A stretch of 64,000 bases of DNA, taken from assembly GCF_014773395.1 (NCBI RefSeq), contig NZ_JACXAF010000010.1, positions 1 to 64,000 of the forward strand, read 5' to 3'. Origin of the DNA: Neiella litorisoli. Lineage in GTDB: Bacteria > Pseudomonadota > Gammaproteobacteria > Enterobacterales > Neiellaceae. The notes below the pieces were generated by a model that did no database searches, was not told the origin of the DNA, and worked only from the letters and a program-made list of their open reading frames with translations. Both the position numbers and the translations under genes were made by a program. Shown here piece by piece: positions 1-9,526 of the stretch. Every line of letters begins with the position of its first letter. Positions within the stretch are counted from its first letter, which is position 1.

Positions 1-57
1 GGGAAGACAGAATTTACCCTAGATGCGTGAAGCACAAGGCGCGAAAATATCCCAATA

Positions 58-91
58 AGAAAAATGCCAGTCAGCTTAACTGACTGGCATT
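58..91 (-). terminator. Rho-independent terminator of pykA
   Basis: A perfect 12-bp inverted repeat (63-74 and 80-91, loop of 5) lies just past the pykA stop codon. On the minus strand it is followed by a run of T (58-62). Bases 1-57 contain nothing I can assign. Confidence 0.85.
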
Positions 92-127
92 AGCCTTGCG
101 GCGCCTTTATCAAAGCTTAATGCGTGT

Positions 128-1564
128 TTAATTAACGCGAACAACCTTACAGTTGTTGGTGCTACCAGCTTGACCCATGATGTCACCTTTAGTCAGGATA
201 ACAAGGTCGCCGGCTTCCAATAAGTCACGGCCTTTCAACATAGTGAAAATCGCGTGAGCAACACTTTCAGGTGTTTCTTGGCGGCTGTCGAAGAAGATAG
301 GCTCAACACCACGGTACAGGGCCAGCTTGTTCAATGTCGCTTGATGACGGCTCAATCCAATGATTGGCAAGCCAGAAGTAATGCGTGACGTCATTAATGC
401 AGTACGACCAGATTCAGTCAAACAAACAATCGCCTTAACACCTTCAAGGTGGTTGGCAGCATACATTGCAGACATTGCAATCGCTTCTTCGATGGTGGTG
501 AAGGTTTGGTTCATGCGGTGGCGAGAAATATTCACTCGTGGGTGCTTCTCGGCACCAACAGCAACCTTCGCCATGGCCTGTACTGTTTCTTCTGGGTAGT
601 CACCGGCTGCCGTTTCAGCAGATAACATGACCGCATCAGTACCATCAAGAACCGCGTTTGCCACGTCCATCACTTCGGCACGAGTCGGCATTGGAGCTGT
701 GATCATCGACTCCATCATTTGGGTTGCGGTGATCACTACGCGGTTTAGAGCACGTGAGCGCGAGATGATTTTCTTCTGCACACCAACTAGCTCAGGATCG
801 CCAATTTCAACCCCCAAATCACCACGAGCAACCATGACAATGTCTGAGTTGAGGATGATGTCATCCAACGCCGCTTCGGTCGCTACGGTTTCGGCACGCT
901 CAACCTTGGCACAGATTTGTGGTTCAAAGCCGGCTTCTTTCGCCAGTTGACGGGCGTATTGCAGATCTTCACCACTGCGCGGGAAAGATACCGCCAGATA
1001 ATCAACACCAATATCTGCTGCAGTTTTGATGTCAGCCTTGTCTTTCTCAGTTAAGGCTGCTGCCGACAGGCCGCCGCCTTGTTTGTTGATCCCCTTGTTG
1101 TTTGACAACGGACCACCAACTGTAACTTCAGTGAAAACTTTTGTTCCCTGAGTGTCTAAAACTTTCAGCTGTACGCGACCATCGTCAAGTAACAAAATAT
1201 CGCCATGATGAACGTCATTGGGCAGCTCTTTGTAGTCGAGGCCAACGGCGTCTTGGTGGCCTTCGCCTTTTTCCATTGCTGCATCAAGGCAGAACTTGGC
1301 GCCGACTTTCAGCTGAATTTTGCCTTCTTTAAACGTTGAAACGCGAATTTTCGGGCCTTGCAAATCACCCAGAATGGCGACGTGAACGCCGAGACGCTCA
1401 GCAATTTCACGAACATCCTGTGCGCGTTTTTTGTGGTCTTCTGGGGAGCCGTGGGAGAAGTTCATGCGAACAACGTTTGCACCGGCACGAATGATTTTTT
1501 CAAGATTGCCATCACGGTCTGTCGCTGGTCCCAGCGTCGTAACGATCTTGGTTCTTCTAAGCAT
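128..1564 (-). CDS. pykA: Pyruvate kinase II (PykA type)
   Basis: Converts phosphoenolpyruvate and ADP to pyruvate and ATP, the last step of glycolysis, in the cytosol. The 478-residue product matches the usual length of the PykA family (E. coli PykA is about 480) and is very similar to it from the first residues ([13 protein letters not shown]) on. The signature [12 protein letters not shown], the ATQMMESMI segment and the MLSAETA segment are intact. PykA-type enzymes are typically activated by AMP and sugar phosphates. The gene is transcribed in the same direction as hexR, which lies upstream, but a strong hairpin separates the two. In Shewanella pykA belongs to the HexR regulon. A degenerate HexR-like site (11 of 15) lies near 1636-1650, too weak to call alone. 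Confidence 0.97.
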   Translation of the reverse strand: MLRRTKIVTTLGPATDRDGNLEKIIRAGANVVRMNFSHGSPEDHKKRAQDVREIAERLGVHVAILGDLQGPKIRVSTFKEGKIQLKVGAKFCLDAAMEKGEGHQDAVGLDYKELPNDVHHGDILLLDDGRVQLKVLDTQGTKVFTEVTVGGPLSNNKGINKQGGGLSAAALTEKDKADIKTAADIGVDYLAVSFPRSGEDLQYARQLAKEAGFEPQICAKVERAETVATEAALDDIILNSDIVMVARGDLGVEIGDPELVGVQKKIISRSRALNRVVITATQMMESMITAPMPTRAEVMDVANAVLDGTDAVMLSAETAAGDYPEETVQAMAKVAVGAEKHPRVNISRHRMNQTFTTIEEAIAMSAMYAANHLEGVKAIVCLTESGRTALMTSRITSGLPIIGLSRHQATLNKLALYRGVEPIFFDSRQETPESVAHAIFTMLKGRDLLEAGDLVILTKGDIMGQAGSTNNCKVVRVN

Positions 1565-1763
1565 TGCTAGCTCCGAGATTTAGGTGTGTGATTGTGAAGC
1601 GGTCGAAATATTACCACAGCTTTCAATGACATTTTTGTAAAAAAACAACCAAAACATTGATTTCTGGCAATCATTTATCAATAGCTGAAACTAATTTTCA
1701 ATTATTGCAATGACGGTCAAAAAGTGGGTTGTAGTTTAGACGGTTCCAGAAAAAAAACATGCT

Positions 1764-1792
1764 CAAAAAACAGCCCGACAATCGCCGGGCTG
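1764..1792 (-). terminator. Rho-independent terminator of hexR
   Basis: Stem CAGCCCG/CGGGCTG (1771-1777 with 1786-1792), followed on the minus strand by six T (1765-1770). It separates hexR from pykA. Confidence 0.85.
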
Positions 1793-1800
1793 AGTGTTTA

Positions 1801-2664
1801 TTACAGAACTGCTTTAAAACCATCTTTGTTAAGACGCGAATCTTTTAAACTGTCTTTGACTCGCTTGAGGTTTTCTCTGAATTTATTGCCACGGCGCAGG
1901 GTGAAGCCTGTCGATAACACATCGACCAGCACTAACTGGGCGATCCGCGAGGCCATTGGCATGTAGATATCGGTATCTTCAGGCACATCCATCGACAATA
2001 CCAAGTGGCATTCTTTGGCCAGTGGCGAGTCGGCGGAGGTGATGCCGATTACCGTGGCGTCGTTTTCCCGAGCGAGCCGCGCAATATCAACTAAATGCTT
2101 GGTTCTGCCCGTGTGGGAAAACAACACGACGACGTTGCCATCGGTTGAGTTGATTGCACTCATCCGCATCATCACGACGTCATCAAAACAAATAACCGGC
2201 ACATTGAAGCGGAAGAATTTATTTTGCGCATCATGGGCTACAGCAGAGCTGGCACCAAGACCGAAAAATGAAATTTGGTTGGCTTGGGTGAGAATATCTA
2301 CCGCGCGATTAATCAAGCCAGTATCAACCGATTGGCGAGCGGTATCTAAACAAGCCATGGTCGATTCGAAAATCTTTGAGGTGTAGGCGTCTGGACCGTC
2401 TTGCTCTTCAACGTGACGATTCACGTAAGGCGTACCATTAGCCAGGCTTTGCGCTAGATGCAGCTTGAAATCAGGGAAACCTTTGGTATCGAGCCGACGG
2501 CAAAAACGATTCACCGTTGGTTCGCTGACATCAGCCATTTTTGCCAGAGTCGCAATACTTGAATGTATGGCCGTCTGTGGCGCGGCAAGAATAACTTCCG
2601 CAACTTTTCGTTCAGATTTGCTGAAACTGTTTAAGTGTTTTGATATTTTATCAAGGGTATTCAT
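1801..2664 (-). CDS. hexR: HexR, RpiR-family regulator of central carbon metabolism
   Basis: A cytosolic DNA-binding protein of 287 residues. The N-terminal RpiR-type helix-turn-helix spans roughly residues 1-77 (ADVSEPTVNRFCRRL is the recognition part) and a sugar-phosphate-binding SIS domain roughly residues 120-260 (FFGLGASSAVA; LFSHTGRT). Length and sequence agree closely with HexR of enterobacteria and Shewanella, which binds KDPG and controls zwf, gap, pyk and other sugar genes. It is divergent from zwf across 335 bp, the classical hexR arrangement, and a HexR-like palindrome lies in that gap. In Shewanella HexR can both repress and activate, so the direction of control cannot be read from this sequence. 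Confidence 0.93.
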   Translation of the reverse strand: MNTLDKISKHLNSFSKSERKVAEVILAAPQTAIHSSIATLAKMADVSEPTVNRFCRRLDTKGFPDFKLHLAQSLANGTPYVNRHVEEQDGPDAYTSKIFESTMACLDTARQSVDTGLINRAVDILTQANQISFFGLGASSAVAHDAQNKFFRFNVPVICFDDVVMMRMSAINSTDGNVVVLFSHTGRTKHLVDIARLARENDATVIGITSADSPLAKECHLVLSMDVPEDTDIYMPMASRIAQLVLVDVLSTGFTLRRGNKFRENLKRVKDSLKDSRLNKDGFKAVL

Positions 2665-2999
2665 TATGCCTGGCCTGTCCGACCCCTAAATAATGCAATG
2701 ACGCACATCAGGGTTCCTTGTAAAATGACTCCGTAATAAACGTTCAATACTGACACTGATTAGTAGTAACTAGTCAGATCTGGCTCACGTTTTGTAAAAA
2801 ATTTACGTAAAAGCAAGCGTGAAGTCGTGAATTTATGTGATTTTAGGGCAGGTTTTTGTAGTAAATACACAATCTTGATCAATTAATTGTAATTTTCTGG
2901 AAGTTTTGTGGTTCAGTGAGATCTAGATAACAACTACTGCTTTACTCACTATGGTCACTAACCGCAGCGATCACACTCTTATATAGGTTTGGAGAAGCT
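2665..2999. promoter_or_regulatory. Divergent hexR/zwf control region with HexR-like operator
   Basis: This 335-bp AT-rich gap has no coding potential. The site TGTAAAAAATTTACG at 2793-2807 matches 12 of 15 positions of the known HexR consensus TGTAATwwwATTACA. A perfect left half-site TGTAAT with an AT-rich core follows at 2888-2893. The zwf ribosome-binding site GGAG is at 2991-2994. The assignment to HexR is an inference from consensus and context. Confidence 0.55.
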
Positions 3000-4469
3000 A
3001 TGTCGCAAGGTGAATATACCGCGCACTGCGATTTCGTTCTAATTGGTGCACAGGGTGATTTAGCCCGCCGTAAACTGTTGCCGTCGTTATATCAGTTAGA
3101 TAAAGCCGGTTTGCTACATGCTGATACCCGCATTATTGGTGCTGCCCGACGCGATTATGATCACGACCAGTATCGTGATGTCGTGTTAGAAAATACCAAG
3201 TCGTTTATGTCTGATGACATTTGTGAAGAAACTTGGCAGCGATTCGTCAAACGTCTGTTCTTCTTCCGACTTGATGTCGAAGATCAAGCGAGTTATGACG
3301 CGGTAAAGGCGTTTGTCGGCGACTCACAATTACCCAGTGTTTATTACTTCGCGATGCCGCCTGCGACTTACGGCACTATTTGTAAGGGCCTTCACAAAGC
3401 GGGATTGGTTAATGCTCAGTGCCGCGTGGTATTGGAAAAGCCTATTGGTAAAGATTTAGATTCATCGAAGGTGATTAATGATCAGGTTGCTGAATTTTTC
3501 GATGAGCAGCAAATCTACCGGATTGACCATTACTTGGGTAAAGATACCGTTCTGAATCTGTTCGCATTGCGCTTTGCAAATGCTCTGTTCACCAATAACT
3601 GGGACCACAACAACATTGATCATGTCCAAATCACAGTGGCTGAAGAAGTGGGCATTGAAGGTCGTTGGGGCTATTTCGATAAAGCAGGGCAAATGCGCGA
3701 CATGGTGCAAAACCATTTACTGCAATTGCTGACCATTATTGCCATGGAGCCACCGGCTGATTTGGATGCCGACAGTGTTCGCAACGAAAAACTGAAAGTA
3801 TTAAAGGCGCTGCGGCCAATTACCCATACCAACATTGATGCAAAAACAGTGCGTGGCCAATACTCGTCAGGCTTTCTAAAAGGGCATGCAGTCCCCGGGT
3901 ATTTAGAAGAAGAAGGTGCCAACCAGCGCAGTGAAACGGAAACGTTCGTTGCCATTCGGGTCGATATTGATAACTGGCGGTGGGCCGGAGTGCCATTTTA
4001 TTTGCGCACTGGCAAACGGTTGCCGAGCAAGCTCAGTGAGATTGTCATTTACTTCAAACAGCAACCGCACAACATTTTTGCTCATGCTTACCGTAATTTG
4101 CCACCCAACAAATTGACCATTCGTTTGCAACCGAATGAAGGCGTCGAGTTCCAATTCCTTAATAAGGTGCCGGGGCTTGATGAGCCAATGAAGTTGCAAC
4201 AAGCGAAGTTGGATTTGAGCTTCTCTGAAACCTTCGCCAATGAGCGCATTGCAGACGCTTATGAGCGCTTGTTATATGAGGCAATGGTTGGCAACCAAAC
4301 ATTATTTGTGAGTCGCAAAGAAGTCGAGCAAGCGTGGCTTTGGGCCGACTCAATCATCGAAGCGTGGCAGCACTGCGGGGTTCGCGCCAAGCCGTATCAA
4401 GCAGGGACTTGGGGGCCGGTTTCTTCGGTCGCTTTATTGGCTAAAGATGACCGCAGTTGGCACGAATAA
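3000..4469 (+). CDS. zwf: Glucose-6-phosphate 1-dehydrogenase
   Basis: Oxidises glucose 6-phosphate to 6-phosphogluconolactone with NADP, the entry step of the oxidative pentose phosphate pathway. The 489 residues match the family length (E. coli 491). Visible are the N-terminal dinucleotide-binding motif GAQGDLARRKLLPSL, the active-site motif RIDHYLGK and the EKPIGKD segment. The ATG at 3000 has a GGAG ribosome-binding site five bases upstream. In related genomes zwf is usually followed by pgl and gnd or edd/eda. Here it is followed by a terminator and glk, with gnd about 9.5 kb further on. HexR control is likely, because hexR is divergent. Confidence 0.97.
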   Translation: MSQGEYTAHCDFVLIGAQGDLARRKLLPSLYQLDKAGLLHADTRIIGAARRDYDHDQYRDVVLENTKSFMSDDICEETWQRFVKRLFFFRLDVEDQASYDAVKAFVGDSQLPSVYYFAMPPATYGTICKGLHKAGLVNAQCRVVLEKPIGKDLDSSKVINDQVAEFFDEQQIYRIDHYLGKDTVLNLFALRFANALFTNNWDHNNIDHVQITVAEEVGIEGRWGYFDKAGQMRDMVQNHLLQLLTIIAMEPPADLDADSVRNEKLKVLKALRPITHTNIDAKTVRGQYSSGFLKGHAVPGYLEEEGANQRSETETFVAIRVDIDNWRWAGVPFYLRTGKRLPSKLSEIVIYFKQQPHNIFAHAYRNLPPNKLTIRLQPNEGVEFQFLNKVPGLDEPMKLQQAKLDLSFSETFANERIADAYERLLYEAMVGNQTLFVSRKEVEQAWLWADSIIEAWQHCGVRAKPYQAGTWGPVSSVALLAKDDRSWHE

Positions 4470-4497
4470 AACGCTGAATTAATGAACGATAATGAAG

Positions 4498-4527
4498 GGC
4501 GCGAGGAAAAACTTCGTGCCTTTTTTT
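4498..4527 (+). terminator. Rho-independent terminator of zwf
   Basis: A 9-bp stem with two G-U pairs (4498-4506 with 4512-4520) is followed by seven T (4521-4527). Confidence 0.8.
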
Positions 4528-4616
4528 GTGTTTGGTCAATAATTATCGCGGTTTCAAAAAAATATGACTGAGCTGCGCGCATGACTTATTTTTTTTGACT
4601 CAAATAAATGTTGTAA

Positions 4617-4628
4617 TGTCGCGCGACA
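4617..4628. promoter_or_regulatory. 12-bp palindrome upstream of glk
   Basis: TGTCGCGCGACA is a perfect palindrome about 45 bp before the glk start codon, next to a TATAAC segment (4630-4635) that could be a -10 box. It may be an operator. I do not recognise the regulator. Confidence 0.3.
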
Positions 4629-4672
4629 ATATAACTATCAAATCACACAACAACTTTCAGCGGAGTAATTTC

Positions 4673-5635
4673 ATGACTCAGCAACTTGGCCTGATTGCCG
4701 ACGTGGGCGGCACTAATATTCGCCTCGCACTTGTTGACGAGCAGGGCGTTGAGTATACCGAATTGCGGAAATACTTGTGCGCCCAGTACCCAACAATCAC
4801 CGATGTCATCCGTCATTATCTTGATGAGGTCAAAGCCTCTGTTAAACATGCATGTATTGCGATTGCGTGTCCGACCAATAGTGACTGGATCGATATGACC
4901 AACAACAGTTGGGCATTTTCGCGTCGCGAGGTGCAAGAAGCGCTGGGTCTTGATGCCTTGTACATTATTAATGATTACACCGCTATCTCCATGTCTCTGC
5001 CATTCCTTAAAGATGATCAGATGGTCCAAGTTGGCCCAGGTATGATTGAACCAGGTTCACCAAAAGCAGTGCTTGGCCCTGGCACAGGTCTTGGCGTGGC
5101 TCATTTGGTTAGCGTTGAAGGCCATTGGCATAGCTTGCCAGGTGAGGGCGGTCATGTGGACTTTGCGCCAATTGACGAGGTTGATAACTATATTTGGAAA
5201 TACCTCAACAAGCGGTATCCACATGTTTCCTACGAGCAGTTGCTATCCGGTTTAGGTCTGATTCAGATTTACGAAGCACTATGTGAAATGCGCGGTGTCA
5301 CGATTGTCGAGCGCACGCCTGCCGACATTAGCACTCTGGGCGTAGCGGGCGAGTGTGAACTATGTCAGGCCGCAGTAGAACAATTCTGCAAAGTACTCGG
5401 TAGTCATGCCGGTAATTTAGCATTGAACTTAGGCGCATTTGGCGGTGTTTATGTTGCTGGCGGTATCGTGCCTCGCTTCACTGGTTTTGTTGAAAACAGT
5501 GAATTCCGAGCACGGTTTGAAGCCAAAGGGCGCTTTACTGACTACGTTCGCCGAGTGCCAACCTTCCTCATTACTGAAGAGCAACCAGGCTTGCTCGGGG
5601 CCGCTGCATACTTGATGCAAGAAGGCTTTAATTAA
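4673..5635 (+). CDS. glk: Glucokinase
   Basis: Phosphorylates cytosolic glucose with ATP to glucose 6-phosphate. The 320 residues equal the length of the proteobacterial Glk family (E. coli 321). The N-terminal phosphate motif LIADVGGTNIRLAL, the GPGTGLGVA motif, the PGEGGHVDFAP segment and the later GGVYVAGGI segment are all present. I chose the ATG at 4673, which has CGGAG seven bases upstream, over an earlier in-frame start at 4595 that would add 26 unrelated residues. Its likely role is to feed glucose released by MalQ and GlgX into Zwf and glycolysis. It has its own upstream region because zwf ends in a terminator. Confidence 0.95.
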   Translation: MTQQLGLIADVGGTNIRLALVDEQGVEYTELRKYLCAQYPTITDVIRHYLDEVKASVKHACIAIACPTNSDWIDMTNNSWAFSRREVQEALGLDALYIINDYTAISMSLPFLKDDQMVQVGPGMIEPGSPKAVLGPGTGLGVAHLVSVEGHWHSLPGEGGHVDFAPIDEVDNYIWKYLNKRYPHVSYEQLLSGLGLIQIYEALCEMRGVTIVERTPADISTLGVAGECELCQAAVEQFCKVLGSHAGNLALNLGAFGGVYVAGGIVPRFTGFVENSEFRARFEAKGRFTDYVRRVPTFLITEEQPGLLGAAAYLMQEGFN

Positions 5636-5761
5636 GTTCAACACAAGGGAAGGCGTCTGTAACGCTATGTTACTTTTCCTTTCCGCTTTTTGAACTATAG
5701 TTGTTCAGCAAATTGGCCCACTACAAAACTGTAAGTGGTCTGGGTCAAAATTAACGAATTC

Positions 5762-5795
5762 GTTCAAATGTTCGTACTATTACGAACATTTGAAC
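5762..5795. repeat. Perfect 15-bp inverted repeat with 4-base loop
   Basis: The arms 5762-5776 and 5781-5795 are exact reverse complements with the loop CTAT. No T run follows, so it is not a normal terminator. It overlaps a second palindrome at 5753-5764. It could be an operator for gapA or an RNA processing or stabilising element at the 3' end of the glk transcript. The function is not known to me. Confidence 0.6.
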
Positions 5796-5807
5796 AGGTA
5801 AATGTGA

Positions 5808-5835
5808 CGCTGGTCATGCCAGTGCCCCTTTTTTT
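5808..5835 (+). terminator. Probable terminator between glk and gapA
   Basis: A 6-bp stem (5808-5813 with 5819-5824, one G-U pair) is followed by CCCC and seven T. The stem is short and the T run starts four bases after it, so confidence is moderate. Confidence 0.45.
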
Positions 5836-5850
5836 GAAGGGTTTTTTTGA

Positions 5851-5864
5851 TTGATTAATATCAA
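5851..5864. promoter_or_regulatory. FNR box in the gapA promoter
   Basis: TTGATTAATATCAA matches the FNR/EtrA consensus TTGATnnnnATCAA at all ten defined positions. Taking TATAAT at 5886-5891 as the -10 box, the start site is near 5898 and the box is centred near -40.5. This is one base from the canonical class II activator position of -41.5. The -35 region (AACATT) is poor, as expected for an activator-dependent promoter. The window encodes an FNR at 46623-47378. Confidence 0.7.
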
Positions 5865-5926
5865 CATTATTTCATTCGGTGCTATTATAATGCACCCCCG
5901 TAAGATGATGAATTAATCCAACTTAA

Positions 5927-6928
<1,002 letters not shown>

Positions 6929-6946
6929 GTCAAACAATATTTTGCG

Positions 6947-6977
6947 AAAAAGTCCGCTTTTATGCGGACTTTTTTTA
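6947..6977 (+). terminator. Rho-independent terminator of gapA
   Basis: Perfect 11-bp stem (6947-6957 with 6964-6974, loop TTTTAT). Its right arm is part of a run of seven T. Confidence 0.92.
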
Positions 6978-7042
6978 TGCCTGTTTGATAACTAAAACTA
7001 TGCTTTATGCACGCCAGTAAAGTGTGACTCAATCTGCAAATT

Positions 7043-7101
7043 TTTAACCTGGTGAAAAAGGTACCGGTTTCTTATTTAGTGCTACCTTTTAACCTGTTAA
7101 A
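7043..7101. promoter_or_regulatory. Pair of operator-like repeats upstream of malQ
   Basis: TTTAACCTGGTGAA (7043-7056) and the perfect palindrome TTTAACCTGTTAAA (7088-7101) share the core TTTAACCTG and lie 45 bp apart centre to centre, about four helical turns. This spacing is typical of a repressor that loops DNA or binds as two dimers. The regulator is unknown to me, and the sites do not resemble MalT boxes. Confidence 0.45.
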
Positions 7102-7160
7102 GGCATTCTTAAAATTACATTGTTCGAATAAAAATAAAGATTTATAGGTTAGGTAATTTC

Positions 7161-9374
7161 ATGGTCGATCAGCAAATACAACTGCTCTGTGAAGAGCATG
7201 GTATCGAATCAAATTATGTCGATGCTTGGGGCAACCCCGCAACGGTGGTTCCTGAAAGTAAAGAGAAGTTATTAGCGGCGATGGGTTATGCCGTTGACGA
7301 CGCCAGCAAGCTCGCTGAACAAATTCACCAAATGCAAATTCGAAAATGGCAAGATCCGTTGGCTCCGGTGATTGTTAGCCGTGATTTGCACCAATTGAAT
7401 TTCGAAGTAAGTGTGGCCCAGCAGCAAGTATCTGCGTTGCTAAAATGGACCCTAACTTTTGAAGACGGCGCTGTCCATCAGGGCACGCTGACGCCAATCG
7501 AAGGGCAAAAAGTTGCAGAAACAGAAGTTGACGGTGTGCTCTACCAGCGCTACGCCGTCACCATCCACGTTGGTATTCCATTGGGTTACCATCGCTTAGC
7601 ATTGAGCAACGCGATTGATGAAACCATCGCCGAAACTTCTGTCATTGTTGCACCGCGCGCTTGTTTTACCCCTGACACGGTCAAACAAGGGGCCAAACTA
7701 TGGGGGCCAAGCGTTCAGCTTTATTGCTTGCGCTCAACTCGCAACTGGGGTGTTGGTGACTTCACCGATCTTGAGTTTCTGATTCAGCAAATTGGTGAAA
7801 AAGGCGGCGACTTTGTTGGTCTTAATCCAATTCATGCGTTGTACCCTTCCAATCCAGAAAGTGCCAGTCCTTATTCACCATCTAGCCGTCGTTGGTTAAA
7901 CATCATCTACATCGATGTAACGGCGACACCAGAATACGCTGCTTGTGAGGCTGCCAAAGCATTAGTCGAAAGCGATGCGTTTAAACATCGTCTAGAGCTC
8001 CTCCGTGAGGCTCAATGGGTTGACTATACAGGTGTGATGGAAGCCAAGCTGGAAGCATTTGACCTCGTCTTCGAAACGTTTAAAGAGCAGGAATTGCGCC
8101 GTAACACTAAGCGCGCCCGAGCATTTCGTGAGTTTGTCAAAGCCGGCGGTGAGAGCCTGTTGGAGCAAGCTAGTTTCGATGCCTTACAACGTGAATTCTG
8201 TAGCCAGGGCATGAATGCTTGGGGCTGGCCTGCCTGGCCGGAGGAATATCAAGATTTCAGCAATGAAGCGGTTGCTAAGTTCATCAAGAAAGAAAAGAGT
8301 AAAGTCGAGTACTTTGCATACCTTCAGTTTGTTGCCGATGAACAACTTAAGTCTGCCAACCAGGTCGCTGTTGATGCGGGCATGAAGTTAGGTATTTATC
8401 GTGACTTGGCCGTTGGTGTTAGTGAAGGTAGTACGGAACTTTGGGCCAATAAGTCACTCTATTTACAGGGCGCATCAGTTGGCGCGCCGCCAGATATTTT
8501 GGGACCACTTGGTCAAAACTGGGGACTACCACCGATTGAGCCGGAAACAGCCCGTCAACAAGCGTATCAACCCTTCATTGATTTGTTCCGCTCCAACATG
8601 CGTCATTGTGGCGCGCTGCGTATCGACCATGTCATGGCGCTGTTGCGTCTATGGTGGATCCCAGCGGGAGAAACGGCTGACAAAGGCGCTTATGTCTATT
8701 ACCCAATTGATGATTTATTGGCGATTTTGGCACTGGAAAGTATCCGTAATGAGTGTCTGATCATTGGTGAAGATTTAGGTACCGTGCCAGATGGCATCTT
8801 TGAGACTTTGCAAGAAAATGGTGTCTATTCCTATCGCGTATTCTTTTTCGAGCGCTCGAAGGAAGATGGTGGTTTCTACTCGCCGCAACACTATCCAGTT
8901 CAAGCCATGGCAACATTGACAACACACGACATGCCGACACTGAAAGGTTTCTGGCAATGTGATGATTTGTTGCTCGGTAAAGAGCTAGGTCTCTATCGAG
9001 ACGAAGAGGTGCTGCGCAGCTTGTATGCTGACCGTCATGAATCCAAGCAACGTATTCTTGATAGCTTGCATGGTATGGGCTCAATTCCACAAAGTGTCTC
9101 GACCGATGTTAATTGGGTCGCGATGACCAAAGAACTGAACTATGGCATGCAATTGCACTTAGCTGCAGGTAGCAGTGCTTTGTTAGCGTTGCAGCTCGAA
9201 GATTGGATTGAGATGGACAAGCCGGTCAATGTTCCTGGTACCAGCAGCGAGTACCCGAACTGGCGCCGTAAGTTATCACGTAATCTCGAAGAGATTTTTG
9301 CTGACACTGATATTGCCAACTTGCTCGCAGAACTAACAACGACGCGTGAAAGCGCACATGGTGTAGGGCTTTAA
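7161..9374 (+). CDS. malQ: 4-alpha-glucanotransferase (amylomaltase)
   Basis: Transfers alpha-1,4-glucan segments between maltodextrins and releases glucose, in the cytosol. The 737-residue product has the proteobacterial MalQ length and a GH77 catalytic barrel: LRIDHVMAL with nucleophile Asp489, IGEDLG with acid/base Glu537, and THDMPT with Asp590. The N-terminal 150 residues form the extra domain usual in the E. coli type. The product fits functionally with the downstream branching and debranching enzymes and with glk. Two operator-like repeats precede it. Its stop codon lies inside the loop of the terminator hairpin. Confidence 0.95.
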   Translation: MVDQQIQLLCEEHGIESNYVDAWGNPATVVPESKEKLLAAMGYAVDDASKLAEQIHQMQIRKWQDPLAPVIVSRDLHQLNFEVSVAQQQVSALLKWTLTFEDGAVHQGTLTPIEGQKVAETEVDGVLYQRYAVTIHVGIPLGYHRLALSNAIDETIAETSVIVAPRACFTPDTVKQGAKLWGPSVQLYCLRSTRNWGVGDFTDLEFLIQQIGEKGGDFVGLNPIHALYPSNPESASPYSPSSRRWLNIIYIDVTATPEYAACEAAKALVESDAFKHRLELLREAQWVDYTGVMEAKLEAFDLVFETFKEQELRRNTKRARAFREFVKAGGESLLEQASFDALQREFCSQGMNAWGWPAWPEEYQDFSNEAVAKFIKKEKSKVEYFAYLQFVADEQLKSANQVAVDAGMKLGIYRDLAVGVSEGSTELWANKSLYLQGASVGAPPDILGPLGQNWGLPPIEPETARQQAYQPFIDLFRSNMRHCGALRIDHVMALLRLWWIPAGETADKGAYVYYPIDDLLAILALESIRNECLIIGEDLGTVPDGIFETLQENGVYSYRVFFFERSKEDGGFYSPQHYPVQAMATLTTHDMPTLKGFWQCDDLLLGKELGLYRDEEVLRSLYADRHESKQRILDSLHGMGSIPQSVSTDVNWVAMTKELNYGMQLHLAAGSSALLALQLEDWIEMDKPVNVPGTSSEYPNWRRKLSRNLEEIFADTDIANLLAELTTTRESAHGVGL

Positions 9375-9390
9375 GTAGCCCTACAATTTT
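9362..9390 (+). terminator. Terminator hairpin that contains the malQ stop codon
   Basis: Perfect 9-bp stem (9362-9370 with 9377-9385, loop TTAAGT). The malQ TAA at 9372-9374 is in the loop. Only four T follow (9387-9390), so termination may be partial and malQ could read through into glgB. Confidence 0.6.
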
Positions 9391-9526
9391 GTGATTTCGA
9401 TGGTTAATTACCATAGTTATCAATAAAGTACGGGCTTTTCTCCGTCAACACGCTAATATTAGTGACAATCGCCGAGCAGGGAGTCTGTTCGGTTGTTGTC
9501 ACGAACACGGATATCAGGTGATTTAG

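Noticed and set aside
1636-1650. HexR site upstream of pykA
   Set aside because: TGTAAAAAAACAACC matches the consensus at 11 of 15 positions, mostly because of the A-rich core; not enough to call.
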